Shown: positions 1 through 6,028, counted from the first letter of the stretch. The stretch: DNA of 9,351 nt from 2-02-FULL-48-14 sp964356195 (GCA_964356195.1 CAYHGP010000028.1:1-9351), one strand, 5' to 3'. Numbers and translations: made by a program. Notes: a model not told the origin generated them from the letters alone.

Positions 1-3000
1 ACTTCGCCCATGGCCATGTATTTTCCACTCTTGGTCATGACTTTTTTCATCTGCGCGAGAAGTCCGGTAATCTTGATCTTTTTATCGACGAAACTTTCGT
101 TCAAAGAACCAATGAGCTTCCCTTTGCTCTGAAGATAGGATTTCATCCCCTGGAGAGGATGACCGCTAATGGAAAGCCCCATGTAGGCTTTTTCCCAACG
201 GAAACACTGAATGGAGTCGGCGGGTTTCACAGGATTCAGCTTCAAATTTTGTCCATCGGAATCCGTCATCATTCCAAAAATATCGGTTTGGCCGTCAGCC
301 AGCGAAGCCTGAATATTTTTTGCGTAACCGGAAATTTCATCGTAGTTTGCGGCAAGCTCAGCGCGTTCGCCGAGCGAATCCAAAGCTCCGGAATAGGCGA
401 GACATTCAATACTCTTTTTATTGAGCAGCTTGGCGGGGACACGTCGAGCAAAATTTTCCAAGCTGGTGAACGGACCTTCCTTGGCACGAACATTAATGAT
501 CTCATGAACCGGTCCTTCGCCCATTCCCTTGATGGCCATGAGTCCGAAGCGAATTGATTTTTCATCGACCACGGTAAAATGCGCACGCGATTCGTTTATA
601 AACGGAGGTAAAACGGCAATTCCCATATTGCGACACTCTTCAATTTCCACCACGATTCGTTCCGTGTTGTCGGCATCGGAGGTGAGCAGCGCCGCCATAA
701 ATTCGGCGGGGAAGTGGGCTTTGAGGTAAGCGGTTTGATAGGCAATGAGCGCGTAACACGCCGCGTGGGATTTATTGAATCCGTAGCCGGCAAAAGGCTC
801 AATAACTTCGTCGAAAATTTTCTCAGCAAGTTTACGTTGATTTCCATGCTTCACCGAATCTTCAAGAAATTTCTGGCGTTGAGCCCCAAGTTCCTTCGCA
901 TTTTTCTTTCCAATGGCACGACGCAAAAGATCCGCCTCACCTAGTGTGAAGCCCGCAAAGCGTTTCGCGATTTCCAAAATTTGTTCCTGGTAAATGGCAA
1001 TTCCGTAAGTCTCTTTCAAAACCGCTTCCAACGAAGGGTGAAGGTAAGTCACTTTTTTCTTCCCGTGTTTCCCGTCAATATAATTCGGAATAAATTGCAT
1101 AGGTCCGGGACGATACAAAGACACCATAGCGATGATGTCCCCAAATTCCGTGGGCTTTAAATCGCGAAGGTAACGCTTCATTCCCCCGGATTCCAATTGA
1201 AAAACTCCGGTGGTTTCTCCGCGTTTCAAAAGCTCAAAGGTTTTCGCATCTTCCATTGGGAGTTCCGCGAGGTTCAAAGCAACTTCCGGATGAGTGCGTC
1301 TCAAAATTCCCAGCGTGGTTTCCAACATGCTCAAGTTTTTCAAACCCAGGAAGTCCATTTTCAAAAGCCCAAGTTCTTCACACGGCTTCATGGAATACTG
1401 CGTAACAATGCCCTCTTCGTCGCCGGCGGCGCGTTGCAGCGGCGTGTGTTCGGTGAGCGGATCGCGCGAAATAATAACGGCACAAGCGTGAGTCCCCACT
1501 TGGCGGATGGTTCCTTCCAATTTAATGGCGGTGTCCAAAATTTCATGGGCACCTGCGTCCTCTTTATAGAGTTTGGAAAGCTCGGGGTCGTGCACAATGG
1601 ATTCATGCAGAGGCGCGTACTTTCCCAAAATGGCCGGCGGAACTTTTTTTGCGACCGCATCCACTTCGCCATAACTGAAACCAAGAGCGCGTCCTGAATC
1701 ACGAATAGCGGCTTTGGCAGCCAAAGTTCCAAACGTGATGATTTGCGCAACATGATCGGCCCCATATTTCTTTGTAACATACTCCAAAACTTCATCACGC
1801 CGATTGTCGGCAAAATCCACGTCTATATCAGGCATACTTATGCGCTCCGGATTCAAAAATCGTTCGAAGAGCAAGCCATATTCCAGCGGGTCGAGTTCGG
1901 TGATCTTTAGAACATACGCAATAATAGAACCCGCGGCGCTTCCACGGCCCGGCCCCACAATGACGCCGCTTTCCTTCGCGTGCTTAATAAAGTCATGCAC
2001 AATCAAAAAGTAAGTGTCGAAGCCCATTTTGTGGATGGTCTCCAGCTCGAACTCGAGGCGCTCTCGCGCCTCTTCGGTCGGATTCTTTCCATAACGCTCC
2101 TCAAAACCTATTTCACAGAGTTTGCGCAAAAAATCCTCGGGTTCCTCTTTGCCCGTGTCGAACTTAGGAATTTGATGATTCCCAAACTCAATATCAATCT
2201 TACACATATCCGCAATTTTCTGGGTGTTCTCCACGGCCTCGGGGCAAAATCGAAAAGATTCCGTCATGTCTTCCGGTGAACGCATGGAATAGTTCCCGAC
2301 AAATTTAAAACGGTGTTCATCCTCCACGGTTTTTTGAGTTTGAATACAGACCAAAACATCATGCGCTTCGGCGTCTTCGGGGAGGGCGTAATGACAATCG
2401 TTCGCAGCCACAAGCGGCGCCCCGGTCGCTTCCGCGAGCGTAATCAACTTGCTGTTCACAATGCTCCAGTTCGCAATTTCCGGATGATGCTGCAGCTCTA
2501 AAAAGAAATATTCTTTTCCGAGAATTTTTTGATACATCTCAATCAGCTCCTTCGCCTTGGGAAGATCATTGTCCAAAATCGCCTTGGGAATAACGCCGTT
2601 TAAACTTCCCGAAAGCCCAATGAGCCCTTCGGAGTGCCGGGCCAAAACTTCATCATCAATACGCGGCTTATAATAAAAACCCTCCATCGCCGCGATGGTG
2701 CTGAGTTTCAGCAAATTGTGGTAACCCTCATTATTTCGTGCGAGTAAAACCAAGGACGAATAGCGATTCTCAGCGGTCTTAACATGAAGACCCATCGGTG
2801 CAATGAACATTTCAATGCCCAAAATCGGCTTAATATCGGCAGCCTTCGCGGCTTTATAAAATTCGAGAATTCCATACATCACGCCACTATCCGTGAGAGC
2901 CACCGCCGTTGCCCCCTGAGCCTTGGCAATTTGAATATACTGCTGAGGCTTGGCCAACGCGGTAAGAATACTGTAATGACTGTGATTATGAAGATGAACA

Positions 3001-3008
3001 AAACTCAT
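1..3008 (-). CDS. dnaE: DNA polymerase III subunit alpha, C-terminus cut by window edge
   Basis: Catalytic subunit of the replicative DNA polymerase, acting at the replication fork. Reading the minus strand from ATG at 3008 gives 1002 uninterrupted codons. Domains in order: PHP domain (about 1-275, opening HLHNHSHYS), then the C-family polymerase core with GPGRGSAAGS (352-361), PDIDVDF (393-399; D396 and D398 correspond to the two catalytic aspartates) and KMDFLGL (550-556; D552 the third). Further family signatures are GVFQLES (601-607), LYRPGPM (631-637), YQEQ (673-676) and FNKSHAACYALIAYQ (744-758). A beta-clamp-type motif QTDIF lies at 907-911, and an OB-fold begins near 975. The start is supported because HLHNH must lie near the N-terminus and because ATG overlaps the upstream stop as ATGA, implying translational coupling. 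The PHP metal site is partly lost (see findings). Typical bacterial DnaE has about 1100-1200 residues, so roughly 100-200 residues lie beyond base 1. Identification is near certain. Confidence 0.97.
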   Translation of the reverse strand, partial: MSFVHLHNHSHYSILTALAKPQQYIQIAKAQGATAVALTDSGVMYGILEFYKAAKAADIKPILGIEMFIAPMGLHVKTAENRYSSLVLLARNNEGYHNLLKLSTIAAMEGFYYKPRIDDEVLARHSEGLIGLSGSLNGVIPKAILDNDLPKAKELIEMYQKILGKEYFFLELQHHPEIANWSIVNSKLITLAEATGAPLVAANDCHYALPEDAEAHDVLVCIQTQKTVEDEHRFKFVGNYSMRSPEDMTESFRFCPEAVENTQKIADMCKIDIEFGNHQIPKFDTGKEEPEDFLRKLCEIGFEERYGKNPTEEARERLEFELETIHKMGFDTYFLIVHDFIKHAKESGVIVGPGRGSAAGSIIAYVLKITELDPLEYGLLFERFLNPERISMPDIDVDFADNRRDEVLEYVTKKYGADHVAQIITFGTLAAKAAIRDSGRALGFSYGEVDAVAKKVPPAILGKYAPLHESIVHDPELSKLYKEDAGAHEILDTAIKLEGTIRQVGTHACAVIISRDPLTEHTPLQRAAGDEEGIVTQYSMKPCEELGLLKMDFLGLKNLSMLETTLGILRRTHPEVALNLAELPMEDAKTFELLKRGETTGVFQLESGGMKRYLRDLKPTEFGDIIAMVSLYRPGPMQFIPNYIDGKHGKKKVTYLHPSLEAVLKETYGIAIYQEQILEIAKRFAGFTLGEADLLRRAIGKKNAKELGAQRQKFLEDSVKHGNQRKLAEKIFDEVIEPFAGYGFNKSHAACYALIAYQTAYLKAHFPAEFMAALLTSDADNTERIVVEIEECRNMGIAVLPPFINESRAHFTVVDEKSIRFGLMAIKGMGEGPVHEIINVRAKEGPFTSLENFARRVPAKLLNKKSIECLAYSGALDSLGERAELAANYDEISGYAKNIQASLADGQTDIFGMMTDSDGQNLKLNPVKPADSIQCFRWEKAYMGLSISGHPLQGMKSYLQSKGKLIGSLNESFVDKKIKITGLLAQMKKVMTKSGKYMAMGE

Positions 3009-3313
3009 GGCTTATTCTGAAGAGTGCTTTCCAGCCACAGGCCCACGGCTTGTGAAAAATCTGAAAAGAAAGGGACTTCTCCCAATACCGATTTCAAGAT
3101 CCATCCGACAATCGCTAAAAAGAGGGAAGTTCCCAAAATAAAGCCCACTCCATGGAAAGTCCCCGCCAAAAAATTCCTCCACATAATATGGAACGGACTC
3201 GAAAGGTAGTTCACATATTTCAAAAACGCTTCCTCTTTATTGACGTAAAAATCGACATGAGCAATTCTCGGCGACAGGCGAGTGTGAGCGGATTCGGAAG
3301 AGGTTTTTTTCAT
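3005..3313 (-). CDS. Small DUF5665-like membrane protein
   Basis: A 102-residue protein. The N-terminal part (1-35) is polar. The segment FHIMWRNFLAGTFHGVGFIL (41-60) leads into a hydrophobic glycine-containing stretch to about residue 74, giving one clear membrane helix, and a second weakly hydrophobic stretch covers 80-95. The MWRNFLAG...GVGF pattern resembles the DUF5665 family of small membrane proteins of unknown function; that match is from memory. The TGA stop shares bases with the dnaE ATG (ATGA), so the two are probably translated from one message. ATG at 3313 was chosen because the frame upstream of it runs into the tRNA gene; no Shine-Dalgarno sequence precedes it. The role is unknown, and co-location with dnaE may simply reflect a shared transcript. 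Confidence 0.85.
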   Translation of the reverse strand: MKKTSSESAHTRLSPRIAHVDFYVNKEEAFLKYVNYLSSPFHIMWRNFLAGTFHGVGFILGTSLFLAIVGWILKSVLGEVPFFSDFSQAVGLWLESTLQNKP

Positions 3314-3337
3314 ATTTAACAGGTTTCTTTTAGTAAG

Positions 3338-3352
3338 CTCGCCTCCGGCGAG
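3338..3352 (-). other. GC-rich hairpin just downstream of tRNA-Leu
   Basis: On the minus strand, CTCGCC-GGA-GGCGAG forms a perfect 6-bp stem with a 3-nt loop, starting two bases after the tRNA CCA end. It could protect or guide processing of the tRNA 3' end, or attenuate transcription into the DUF5665-dnaE unit. It lacks the U-tract of a canonical intrinsic terminator; the following bases are CTTACTAAAA. The loop and 3' arm contain GGAGG, but this lies about 28 nt before the ATG, too far for a normal Shine-Dalgarno sequence. Confidence 0.45.
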
Positions 3353-3354
3353 TG

Positions 3355-3438
3355 TGGTGCTCAGGGAGAGACTCGAACTCTCAATCCTTTCGGAACTGGT
3401 TCCTAAGACCAGCGCGTCTACCATTCCGCCACCCGAGC
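3355..3438 (-). tRNA. tRNA-Leu(UAG)
   Basis: The minus strand folds as a class II tRNA of 84 nt. The acceptor stem pairs GCTCGGG with CCTGAGC (one G-T pair), followed by discriminator A and an encoded CCA. The anticodon stem CTGGT/ACCAG encloses the 7-nt loop CTTAGGA, so the anticodon is TAG, reading CUA and probably other CUN leucine codons. A long variable arm, TCC-GAAA-GGA, is typical of leucine tRNAs. The T arm pairs GAGAG with CTCTC around TTCGAGT. It heads the minus-strand unit containing the DUF5665-like gene and dnaE, with a -10-like TAGAAT just upstream. Confidence 0.96.
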
Positions 3439-3447
3439 ACTAAAGGG

Positions 3448-3453
3448 ATTCTA
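3448..3453 (-). promoter_or_regulatory. -10 box for tRNA-Leu (and possibly the dnaE unit)
   Basis: TAGAAT on the minus strand ends 9 nt before the first tRNA base, so transcription would begin about 2-3 nt before the mature 5' end. No good -35 hexamer stands 16-18 nt upstream (TTCCTT at 3471-3476 is poor). The position makes it credible, but the evidence is only moderate. Confidence 0.5.
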
Positions 3454-3491
3454 GCCAAAATGCTTCAGGAAAGGAAGTTAAAACCAAGCTA

Positions 3492-3520
3492 TTGACAAAA
3501 GTCTTGAAACGTCCTAGATT
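3492..3520 (+). promoter_or_regulatory. Sigma70-type promoter of the sigma4/HARE-like gene
   Basis: A perfect -35 TTGACA (3492-3497), a 17-nt spacer and -10 TAGATT (3515-3520, four of six consensus bases) point toward the 3638 gene. Transcription would start near 3527, leaving a leader of about 110 nt, in contrast to the very short or absent leaders predicted elsewhere in the window. It is divergent from the tRNA-Leu promoter, so the 200-nt gap is a bidirectional promoter region. Confidence 0.7.
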
Positions 3521-3547
3521 ATGCTTCTGAGGCCCAAGATTGACGAA

Positions 3548-3613
3548 ATGAACGAACAATTTCCTATTGACGCTCGAAAGGCGTATCAATATCTTAGGTA
3601 CAACTTAAATTGA
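3548..3613 (+). CDS. Possible 21-codon leader peptide (uORF)
   Basis: Inside the predicted leader, ATG at 3548 opens a 21-codon frame, MNEQFPIDARKAYQYLRYNL followed by N, ending at TGA 3611-3613. It is in the same frame as the downstream 3638 gene, 24 nt before its ATG. An earlier in-frame ATG at 3521 lies upstream of the predicted transcription start. No Shine-Dalgarno sequence is visible. It could be a regulatory leader peptide, a remnant of a longer N-terminus, or chance. Confidence is low. Confidence 0.25.
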   Translation: MNEQFPIDARKAYQYLRYNLN

Positions 3614-3637
3614 AGACCCTTTAACAGAACTACAAAG

Positions 3638-4726
3638 ATGTCTATCACACTAAAGAACGCTGCTCCAATCTTAAAATTGAATCTAACGGAGATCATTGAA
3701 GACATCTTCATGGTTCTCACCGAAAAGGAGCGCGAAGTAGTGGTTCAACGATTTTCTCTCGATAATAAAGAACGCCGAACTTTGGAAAGCATCGGACAAA
3801 CGTTCAACGTGACTCGCGAACGTGTTCGTCAAATCGAAAAAATTGCTCTCGGAAAACTCAAGCGCACGGTGAACAGCAGCAAACTTCGTTTCATTCACGA
3901 GGTGGCCGAGGCCATTCTTCGAGAAAACGGGGGATTGCTCTTGGAAGAAGAACTCACACGAAAAATTTTGAACATGATTGAGAAGACCATCGAGGTGGAT
4001 CAACACATCGTTCGCCTTTCTCTCACCATTTGCCCCAACATCACTTGTTTGGAAAAGAACAATCTTTACCGACTAAGCTGGCATTTGACCAGCATCTCTC
4101 CGGCCTTGATTGCCAACTTGCTCGAAGAAGCTCAAGGCTTACTCAACGCGAAAAAAGAAGTGTTTGAAGAATCTGCCCTCATCAATGAGCTCCAAGCTTT
4201 GAAAGCGGTTTCCGGTCAAGACTTCACAGGGCAATTCTTCCAGTCTCTTTTGGCTATGGATGAACGCATCAAGAAACTCGAAGAAGGTTACGGACTCATG
4301 ACTTGGAGACACATCAACCCCAAGAGCATTCGCGACAAGGCATTGATTGTTCTCCGCATGGAAAACAAGCCTCTGCACTTTGTGGAAATTGCTAAGAAAA
4401 TTTCCGACGCACACTTCGACCTCAAACGAGTGACAGTTCAAGCCGTACACAACGAACTTATTCGTTACCCTCAATTTGTTCTCGTGGGTCGTGGACTTTA
4501 CGCCCTCAAAGAATGGGGTTTTGAAGATGGAACAGTCACTGACATCATTGAATCTCTCTTGGCAAAAAAGAGCCCTCTCAGCAAGCAAGACATCATCAAA
4601 GGAGTACTCAAGCAACGCCGAGTGAAAAAGGGAACCATTTCTTTGAACCTTCAAAAGAATCCTCAGTTCGCCCGTGTTGGACGAGCCGTTTATTCTCTCG
4701 ATCTCAGCAAGAAACTTTCGAAGTAA
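3638..4726 (+). CDS. Sigma-70 region 4 protein with winged-helix (HARE-HTH-like) modules
   Basis: A 362-residue putative transcription factor. Residues 26-77 are a clear sigma-70 region 4, with LTEKEREVVVQRF, then TLESIGQTFNVTRERVRQIE and the KIALGKLKR helix; this part recognises -35 DNA and the RNA polymerase beta flap in RpoD proteins. Sigma regions 1-3 are absent, so it cannot melt a -10 element alone. Residues 84-150 look like a winged helix. Residue 230 onward (SIRDKALIVLRMENKPLHFVEIAKKI...RYPQFVLVGRGLYAL) and 298-354 (...NPQFARVGRAVYSL) resemble two tandem HARE-HTH units, the fold of the RNA polymerase delta subunit N-terminus. ATG 3638 includes a helical N-terminal segment; ATG 3710 is an alternative that would begin directly at region 4. 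No Shine-Dalgarno sequence is seen. It has its own strong promoter and a HIT gene 18 nt downstream. Region 4 is certain; the HARE assignment is likely; the function is inferred. Confidence 0.88.
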   Translation: MSITLKNAAPILKLNLTEIIEDIFMVLTEKEREVVVQRFSLDNKERRTLESIGQTFNVTRERVRQIEKIALGKLKRTVNSSKLRFIHEVAEAILRENGGLLLEEELTRKILNMIEKTIEVDQHIVRLSLTICPNITCLEKNNLYRLSWHLTSISPALIANLLEEAQGLLNAKKEVFEESALINELQALKAVSGQDFTGQFFQSLLAMDERIKKLEEGYGLMTWRHINPKSIRDKALIVLRMENKPLHFVEIAKKISDAHFDLKRVTVQAVHNELIRYPQFVLVGRGLYALKEWGFEDGTVTDIIESLLAKKSPLSKQDIIKGVLKQRRVKKGTISLNLQKNPQFARVGRAVYSLDLSKKLSK

Positions 4727-4744
4727 AGCCTAAATCCGCCAGCC

Positions 4745-5062
4745 ATGGAGAAAACGCTTTTTCAGAAAATCATCGATAAGGATATTCCCGGTGAATTCGT
4801 GTTTGAAGATGAATTTTGCGTGGCCATTAAAGACATTTATCCCAAAGCCCCCGTTCATTTCTTGGTGATTCCGCGCAAACTCATTCGCAGCGTCGACGAA
4901 CTCGAAGAAGAAGACGGTCCTTTGGTGTCCCACATGATCATGGTGGGCCGCAACCTCGCCAAACAATACAAATGCGAAGGCTACCGCCTGCAATTAAACG
5001 TCGGCGAAAAAGGCGGCCAAGTGATTTTCCACCTGCACCTCCACGTGATGGGGTGGCTTTAG
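4745..5062 (+). CDS. HIT-family (histidine triad) nucleotide-binding protein
   Basis: A 105-residue HINT-type HIT protein, expected to hydrolyse nucleoside phosphoramidates or related adenylated nucleotides in the cytosol. The signature FHLHLHVMG gives the triad H96, H98, H100; H98 corresponds to the catalytic nucleophile and H38 (APVHFLVIPRK, 36-46) to the conserved upstream histidine. IYPKAPVH and GEKGGQ are also typical. The N-terminal CxxC pair of zinc-binding HINT proteins is missing: the sequence begins MEKTLFQKII where CIFCKII is common. The protein stops five residues after the triad, a little shorter than the usual 110-140 residues. It lies 18 nt after the sigma4/HARE-like gene with no separate promoter or terminator visible, so co-transcription is likely. 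No Shine-Dalgarno sequence precedes the ATG. The exact substrate cannot be inferred. Confidence 0.93.
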   Translation: MEKTLFQKIIDKDIPGEFVFEDEFCVAIKDIYPKAPVHFLVIPRKLIRSVDELEEEDGPLVSHMIMVGRNLAKQYKCEGYRLQLNVGEKGGQVIFHLHLHVMGWL

Positions 5063-5066
5063 GGGC

Positions 5067-5094
5067 TTGTTTATTCCTCAGGGAATAGTAGAAT
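5067..5094 (+). promoter_or_regulatory. Promoter of the 5107 gene with a palindrome in its spacer
   Basis: -35 TTGTTT (5067-5072), a 16-nt spacer and -10 TAGAAT (5089-5094) lie just before ATG 5107. The start site would fall near 5101, leaving about 6 nt of leader. The -35 matches only TTG, so the call rests mainly on the -10 box and position. Confidence 0.5.
5072..5087. promoter_or_regulatory. 16-bp palindrome TATTCCTCAGGGAATA, operator candidate
   Basis: Two perfect 6-bp arms (TATTCC and GGAATA) flank TCAG and fill almost the whole -35/-10 spacer of the 5107 gene, a classic repressor-operator position. It could instead be an RNA hairpin at the 3' end of the HIT transcript, but no U-tract follows. 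Confidence 0.4.
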
Positions 5095-5106
5095 AGCTCC
5101 TTTCCT

Positions 5107-5457
5107 ATGGGTTTACACACAATAAATACTGCCGCAGACTGTTTGTTGGAAAGTCATGAATTTATTTTGCAGTGTGCACCTGAATCAGGCTTAGCACACG
5201 TTGATTTCAGGGAAGAACATAAGGGTTGGTTAGCAGAGAGAATTACTGCCATTCTTACTGAGCGAGGATGGGAACTGGATATGGACGTGCCTCAGGTCAA
5301 GGTTGTGATCCTTAAAGCTCCAAGTCAAGTCAGGTGCGAAGGCATTCCATGTATAGATCTTGATGCAACAGTCTTTTTTTTCACCACGGAGGGGTCTAAG
5401 TGTTTTTCTTTGCAATTTAGGGTCTTTGAAGTGGACGCCCAGTTCTTAACGAGATAA
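5107..5457 (+). CDS. Hypothetical protein, unusual codon use
   Basis: A 116-residue protein I do not recognise. It has no signal peptide or convincing membrane helix. The middle alternates short hydrophobic stretches (VKVVILKA 64-71, ATVFFFTT 87-94, FSLQFRVFEV 100-109), suggesting a small alpha/beta fold. There are five cysteines (12, 23, 77, 82, 99), of which C77 and C82 are close together. Five of its six arginines use AGG or AGA, whereas the neighbouring dnaE and valS use mainly CGN; TTA and ATA are also frequent. This suggests recent acquisition or weak selection. It has its own promoter-like sequence with a palindrome, and it converges with the 5472-5963 gene, the two stop codons lying 14 nt apart with no visible terminator. 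ATG 5107 fits the promoter position; no Shine-Dalgarno sequence is seen. Confidence 0.65.
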   Translation: MGLHTINTAADCLLESHEFILQCAPESGLAHVDFREEHKGWLAERITAILTERGWELDMDVPQVKVVILKAPSQVRCEGIPCIDLDATVFFFTTEGSKCFSLQFRVFEVDAQFLTR

Positions 5458-5471
5458 AGCGAGTGCCATCT

Positions 5472-5963
5472 TCAAGCGAACCTATGAATCACCTTCAGCC
5501 ACACTTCCTTTAAAGCCGCGTAACCAATGCGGGCGAGTTCTTCGAGTTGGCGAACCACCAGGCGGAGCTGCATAAGGGCGCTACTCAGCAGATGGTAATT
5601 TTTTTTACGTGAATATTTAGCCACGTCAGCCTCAAGTTTTTCCTTGCGCTTTTCAAGAACTTTTTTCACTTCATCACGCATTAAACTTTCCTTGGGCGCG
5701 GCCTTCAGCAGTTGTTCGCGGAGAGCTAATCGTTCGCTTAAATCCGGCTCCTTAACTTTCTTATCATCTTTTGTAGCAGCTTTCTGCCCACCGCCTTGAG
5801 CCTGTACTTCCGTATTTTCTTTGGCGATTTCACTCACTTTGCCTTCCACCATTCCGGTTTCCGAATCCAGAGCCTCATCGGTTCCTTCGCGCACTTCAAT
5901 AGTGTCCGATGTTTCCATCGAATCGTTTTCCGGATTGGTTTTGGCGTGTTTGAATGGATCCAT
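5472..5963 (-). CDS. Hypothetical protein: acidic disordered N-terminus, helical C-terminus
   Basis: A 163-residue protein of unknown function. Residues 1-73 are hydrophilic and acidic, rich in E, D, T, S and K with a short QGGGQK linker, and are probably disordered. Residues 74-163 look almost entirely helical: LSERLALREQLLKAAPKE, then a charged stretch of likely coiled coil (RDEVKKVLEKRKEKLEADVAK, 96-116), then a more hydrophobic amphipathic part LLSSALMQLRLVVRQLEELA (125-144). No catalytic motif, signal peptide or membrane helix is evident. The layout suggests a scaffold or an interaction protein tethered by a flexible tail. It has a near-consensus promoter immediately upstream and, unusually for this window, a GAGG just before the ATG. 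It is divergent from valS. The coding nature is well supported by the promoter, codon use similar to its neighbours, and frame length. Confidence 0.8.
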   Translation of the reverse strand: MDPFKHAKTNPENDSMETSDTIEVREGTDEALDSETGMVEGKVSEIAKENTEVQAQGGGQKAATKDDKKVKEPDLSERLALREQLLKAAPKESLMRDEVKKVLEKRKEKLEADVAKYSRKKNYHLLSSALMQLRLVVRQLEELARIGYAALKEVWLKVIHRFA

Positions 5964-5974
5964 AACCTCGCTCT

Positions 5975-6003
5975 ATTATACGCCTAACCTGATTTTGGGT
6001 CAA
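5975..6003 (-). promoter_or_regulatory. Near-consensus promoter of the 5963 gene
   Basis: On the minus strand, -35 TTGACC (5998-6003), a 17-nt spacer and a perfect -10 TATAAT (5975-5980). Only 11 nt separate the -10 box from ATG 5963, so the leader would be about 5 nt or absent. The spacer carries TCAGGTTA, one arm of the inverted repeat shared with the valS side. Confidence 0.8.
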
Positions 6004-6028
6004 TTTTCTTGTCTGAAGCTTCAGGTTA
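5985..6028. repeat. Inverted repeat TAACCTGA/TCAGGTTA between divergent genes
   Basis: TAACCTGA (5985-5992) and TCAGGTTA (6021-6028) are perfect 8-bp inverted copies 28 nt apart. Each TCAGGTTA reads toward the gene it precedes. The second copy overlaps the 12-bp perfect palindrome CTGAAGCTTCAG (6013-6024). The whole lies in the 83-nt divergent region, so it is a plausible protein-binding site controlling both genes. Chance cannot be excluded at this length. Confidence 0.4.

Noticed and set aside
1197..1697. Plus-strand frame of 166 codons inside dnaE
   Set aside because: It is antisense to the conserved polymerase core and has no recognisable protein features.
3276..3359. Direct repeat GGCGAGTGTG near 3282 and 3347
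   Set aside because: Only 10 bp are shared, one copy is inside coding sequence, and no further copies were noticed; chance is sufficient.
3314..3424. N-terminal extension of the DUF5665-like protein up to an ATG at 3424
   Set aside because: That extension would be translated from inside the tRNA-Leu gene; ATG 3313 gives a normal-sized family member.
3611..3613. TGA read as glycine (code 25), joining the leader frame to the sigma4/HARE-like gene
   Set aside because: dnaE has 1002 codons without an internal TGA, and DUF5665-like and valS end naturally at TGA, so TGA behaves as stop here.
4139..4654. Long antisense frame (171 codons) opposite the sigma4/HARE-like gene
   Set aside because: It lies wholly within a well-supported gene, its translation has no family resemblance, and it has no promoter; it is a shadow of codon bias.
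5063..5106. Intrinsic terminator after the HIT gene at the TATTCC/GGAATA dyad
   Set aside because: The stem is short and AT-containing with no following T-run; its position in a promoter spacer fits an operator better.
5458..5471. Bidirectional terminator between the convergent 5107 and 5963 genes
   Set aside because: The 14 nt between the stops contain no inverted repeat or T-tract.
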